From Nostoc calcicola FACHB-3891 (GTDB lineage: Bacteria > Cyanobacteriota > Cyanobacteriia > Cyanobacteriales > Nostocaceae), in contig NZ_JACJRQ010000014.1 of NCBI RefSeq assembly GCF_014697355.1, positions 62,001-126,000 of the forward strand: a DNA stretch of 64,000 bases. Reading direction: 5' to 3'. Every line of letters begins with the position of its first letter. Position 1 is the first letter of the stretch. Made by a program: the position numbers and the translations under genes. Of the stretch, positions 61,051 through 64,000 are shown one piece after another. The notes beneath the pieces were generated by a model. That model was not told the origin of the DNA. It saw nothing but the letters and a program-made list of their open reading frames with translations, and ran no database searches.

Positions 61051-64000
61051 CTAAATATCTAGATCCGTGAAGTTGAGTTTAGAACCATAGGTTTCAATGA
61101 ATTCTCTTCTGGGTGCGACACGATCGCCCATTAAAATAGTGAAAATGCGATCGGCTTCGGCGGCGTCTTCAATTTCGACTTGCTTCATTTTGCGAGTTTC
61201 TGGGTTCATTGTGGTGTCCCAGAGTTGTTGCGGCATCATTTCACCCAAACCTTTGAAGCGTTGGATGGTGTAGTTGGCATTGGCTGGAAATTTGGCGATT
61301 ACTTGGTCTTTTTCACGATCGCTATAGCAATATTCATGATTGCGCCCGCGTTCTACTTTAAACAGTGGCGGACAAGCAATATAAATGAAACCTTGTTCAA
61401 TTAGCGATCGCTGATACCGATAGAAGAATGTTAACAACAAAGTGCGGATGTGCGCTCCATCTACGTCAGCGTCAGTCATAATGACTATGCGGTGATAGCG
61501 CAGTTGGGTGGAGTCGAATTCTTCACCTTTGACACCTAAACCGAGTGCTGTAATTAACGCTTGAACTTCGTTATTTTTATAAATTTTGGCGTCGTCGGTT
61601 TTTTCAATGTTGAGGATTTTACCACGTAAAGGCAAGATAGCTTGAGTGCGGCGATCGCGTCCTTGTTTGGCGCTGTTATGGACAAACACACCACTTGCTA
61701 GCGCAAAATTGTGAGTATGAGGAACTTCAATGTCGTAAACATCTACGCGTTCCGCTAAACGTTCGATGGAAACAACACGGTGATTGTAGTTGGCAACTGC
61801 TTCACAAGCAAGAGCATGATTACCTTCAAAGTAGCGGTTACAGAATGTATCGAATTTCAACAAAGATTTGTCTCGTACCTGTAAACGGAAAGCCTGATAA
61901 GCATCCAAGTCCAGTCCACCTTGCTCAACTTCGATTTGCTTGAGAGCAGCAATAGTTTTGCGATAGTAAGTTTGCTGTAAAGCAGCTTGACGCTTAGCAC
62001 GGAATTCAGGTGTCCATTGTTGCTGTGTTTTTTCTCGTCGCCATGCTAACAAAGCCTCATCTTGCCATTGTTGCTTGGCTACAAGTGAGTAAGTTTCACG
62101 CATCTCTGGATTATTAGCAAAATAGTCCCGAACTTTTTGAGCTTGAGCTAGACAATTGGTTTCATCATTCCAATAGTCTTGCTGTACTTGATTGAGATGT
62201 TCGCGGTTTTGCTGGCGATAAGTTTCGTTATTGTCATAAAATTCTCGCCACTTAGCAGTCATATAGGCTTTGTAAGCTGTCGAAGCCCATTGTATTTTAG
62301 CCTGTTGTGACAAAATCTCCCGCGTTTGGGGCTGTTGCATTCTTTGGCTCATCTTGGCGCGGAATTCCTTGCTTTGACGAGTTTTACGACTCTTTTCAAT
62401 TACATCTTGGCGATGCAGTGTTTGTTCAATGTGAGCGCGGTGTATTGCTAGATGTGCTTCGGCAGATAACCGCTGTAAGTTCGTGGGGTTATTATTATGC
62501 TTGTTGAAATCAAGATGATGGCAATGTTCCCCGTCTTGGAGTTGGTAAATACCTAAAGAGCGATTATACCAATCTGCTAACAAATGGGTAAATAGCCAAG
62601 AATCAGAACGTGGGTTCCAAACCATCTCATAACCATCAATGGTAATTCCTGGTTTACTTGTATCAGATAACTGACGATACAAGGGCATCAAAGAATCATT
62701 TGATGTTAATGATGCAGCAGATTTGTAGCTGCCATCGCGTAGCATGAAGCGGTGATCTGGCGTACAAATGATTGTTTCACCGTTATCTAATGTCACTTTG
62801 ATAACTTCAGCATTTGCTTTAGTTATTCGAGGATTGATAATGCGTTCTACGCTGATAGTGCCGTTATGACGGATGGTGTAGCAAAAATGCTCTTTCCCTT
62901 CTTGTTGTTCAGCGACAATTTCTTTAAAACTAAGGTTACGCCCATCAGCCAATGCTACAAGTGTATCACCATGAAAACATCCGCCGGCTGAGTCGCCTTC
63001 CACGATGAAAATCTCTGATTCGCCGGGATCGCGGGAACTACAATCTGCCAATTTACCAGGTAATGGCGAAGATTCGAGTACCGATTTGCGTCTGACTAAT
63101 TCCCGTGCGTGACGCGCAGCTTCTGCGGCTTTGAAAGCTTGGATAGCTTTATCTAAAATCGCATCAGCCACACTGGGGTGAAATTCTAGGTACTCGGTGA
63201 GGACTTCTCCCACCAAGGAATCCACAATACCGCGAACTTCGGTGTTACCGAGTTTGGTTTTAGTTTGTCCTTCAAATTCTGGATCGGGGACTTTTACAGA
63301 AATTACCGCTGTTAAACCTTCGCGGACGTGTTCGCCACTGAGGTTGGGTTCATTTTCTTTAATTTTATTTCGTTTGCGGGCGATCGCATTTAATGTCCGA
63401 GTCAGAACTGCTTTCAACCCTTCTAAGTGCGTACCACCATCCACGGTGCGAATATTGTTAGCAAAACCTAGCACATTATCCGTATAAGCATCAGTACACC
63501 ATTGCAAAGAAACTTCCACTTGTACGTTGTTCCGTTCCCCCTGCACATAGATAATTTCTTCATGCAGTGGTTGCTTTTCACGGTTCATGTAAGCAATGTA
63601 CTCTTTAATGCCACCCTTGTATTCGTAGGATTCTACCTTGGGTGTATCACTTTTCAGTAATTCCAGACGGTGGTCAGTAAAGGTAATTTTGACACCAGCA
63701 TTCAGATAGGCTAATTCTCGTAGGCGACCTGATAAAGTGATGTAATCAAACTCAATACTAGTAGTGAATATTTGGGTATCTGGTTTAAAAGTGACAGAAG
63801 TTCCGGTTCTAGCTTCTTTGTAAGGCTTGACTTGGAGATCGGTAACTGGAATACCCCGTTCATAGCGTTGGATATGAACTTTTTTATCTCGCCAAACTGT
63901 AACTTCTACAATCTCAGACAGGGCATTGACGACAGAAATACCAACTCCATGCAATCCTCCAGAAACTTTGTAGCCACCGCCGCCAAACTTACCACCGGCG
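61051..64000 (-). CDS. gyrB: DNA gyrase subunit B, 3' part, interrupted by an intein (5' end outside window)
   Basis: The frame is open to the right edge, so the N-terminal ATPase start is missing. The first visible residues GGKFGGGGYKVSGGLHGVG include the ATP-lid glycines and SGGLHGVG. Extein parts show the transducer domain, the TOPRIM glutamate in FIVEGDSAGG, the TOPRIM DxD in IMTDADVDGAHIRTLL, and the C-terminal GLGEMMPQQLWDTTMNPETR. Between EGDSAGG and SAKQGRDRR lies a 435-residue intein. After splicing, an ordinary GyrB for negative supercoiling results. No other subunit is adjacent; the A-type subunit at 53801 is on the other strand. Confidence 0.97.
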   Translation of the reverse strand, partial: AGGKFGGGGYKVSGGLHGVGISVVNALSEIVEVTVWRDKKVHIQRYERGIPVTDLQVKPYKEARTGTSVTFKPDTQIFTTSIEFDYITLSGRLRELAYLNAGVKITFTDHRLELLKSDTPKVESYEYKGGIKEYIAYMNREKQPLHEEIIYVQGERNNVQVEVSLQWCTDAYTDNVLGFANNIRTVDGGTHLEGLKAVLTRTLNAIARKRNKIKENEPNLSGEHVREGLTAVISVKVPDPEFEGQTKTKLGNTEVRGIVDSLVGEVLTEYLEFHPSVADAILDKAIQAFKAAEAARHARELVRRKSVLESSPLPGKLADCSSRDPGESEIFIVEGDSAGGCFHGDTLVALADGRNLSFKEIVAEQQEGKEHFCYTIRHNGTISVERIINPRITKANAEVIKVTLDNGETIICTPDHRFMLRDGSYKSAASLTSNDSLMPLYRQLSDTSKPGITIDGYEMVWNPRSDSWLFTHLLADWYNRSLGIYQLQDGEHCHHLDFNKHNNNPTNLQRLSAEAHLAIHRAHIEQTLHRQDVIEKSRKTRQSKEFRAKMSQRMQQPQTREILSQQAKIQWASTAYKAYMTAKWREFYDNNETYRQQNREHLNQVQQDYWNDETNCLAQAQKVRDYFANNPEMRETYSLVAKQQWQDEALLAWRREKTQQQWTPEFRAKRQAALQQTYYRKTIAALKQIEVEQGGLDLDAYQAFRLQVRDKSLLKFDTFCNRYFEGNHALACEAVANYNHRVVSIERLAERVDVYDIEVPHTHNFALASGVFVHNSAKQGRDRRTQAILPLRGKILNIEKTDDAKIYKNNEVQALITALGLGVKGEEFDSTQLRYHRIVIMTDADVDGAHIRTLLLTFFYRYQRSLIEQGFIYIACPPLFKVERGRNHEYCYSDREKDQVIAKFPANANYTIQRFKGLGEMMPQQLWDTTMNPETRKMKQVEIEDAAEADRIFTILMGDRVAPRREFIETYGSKLNFTDLDI
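61675..62979 (-). other. GyrB intein with HNH homing endonuclease
   Basis: The intein begins at Cys (CFHGDTLVALADG, block A) and ends in VHN before Ser of SAKQGRD. Block B is ETIICTPDHRF with the Thr-x-x-His pair. Block F is DVYDIEVPHTHNF and block G ASGVFVHN, giving the complete set of splicing residues (Cys1, penultimate His, terminal Asn, Ser +1). The middle holds an HNH-type nuclease (HCHHLDFNKHNNNPTNLQRL and LAIHRAH), followed by repeated W/K-rich helical segments resembling DNA-binding modules. The insertion point is the TOPRIM active-site motif, a known GyrB intein site. It looks fully functional. Confidence 0.95.

Overview
The window is a chromosomal segment of a filamentous, probably Nostoc-like cyanobacterium. 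HIP1 octamers (GCGATCGC) occur throughout. It carries a high-light-inducible protein, a tocopherol/plastoquinone methyltransferase, a cyanobacteriochrome-type GAF protein, a GH100 alkaline/neutral invertase and a cyanobacterial SigA. Its intergenic DNA is packed with heptameric short tandem repeats, palindromes and non-autonomous mobile elements (MITEs), as is usual in Nostocales.

Layout. 1-6200: a methyltransferase fragment, an SDR dehydrogenase, an invertase, MPBQ/MSBQ methyltransferase, and aspS on the minus strand. 6300-11500: accessory DNA. It holds a hicA toxin gene whose hicB partner is destroyed by a MITE, a 21-bp minisatellite, a pentapeptide-repeat membrane protein with a long Ala/Phe alternating core, and a Uma2 nuclease gene truncated by an amber codon. 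11600-18000: HtpX protease, an RCK-pore-RCK potassium channel, an MFS transporter, and a fluoride riboswitch in front of a ClC fluoride exporter. 18100-23760: a glutamine-synthetase homologue and a FluG/NodGS-like amidohydrolase flanking a four-GAF photoreceptor candidate. 23800-33000: two PA-IL-like lectin proteins, small secreted proteins, an O-methyltransferase, a phosphoribulokinase paralogue, a protein ending in an acyl-carrier domain without its serine, and radC.

33480-40350 is the most coherent gene set. Four same-strand genes encode a cyclooxygenase-like haem dioxygenase, a catalase-related haem protein, a GMC oxidoreductase and a patatin-like lipase. Together they could release a fatty acid, peroxidise it, cleave or rearrange the hydroperoxide and oxidise the product. 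This is a candidate oxylipin (for example 1-octen-3-ol type) pathway.

40850-53300: a coiled-coil membrane protein, a CPA1 Na+/H+ antiporter, a DUF3124 lipoprotein, a MacA/MacB/TolC-type export operon headed by a 20-residue tandem-repeat secreted protein, a TPR protein and a lone response-regulator receiver. 53800-64000: core information genes. These are a GyrA/ParC-type topoisomerase subunit carrying intergenic-type repeats inside its reading frame, hli, sigA, a fasciclin lipoprotein, and the 3' part of gyrB interrupted by a 435-residue HNH intein. GyrB runs off the right edge.

No rRNA, tRNA or CRISPR array was recognised by eye. All family assignments come from motif reading without database searches.
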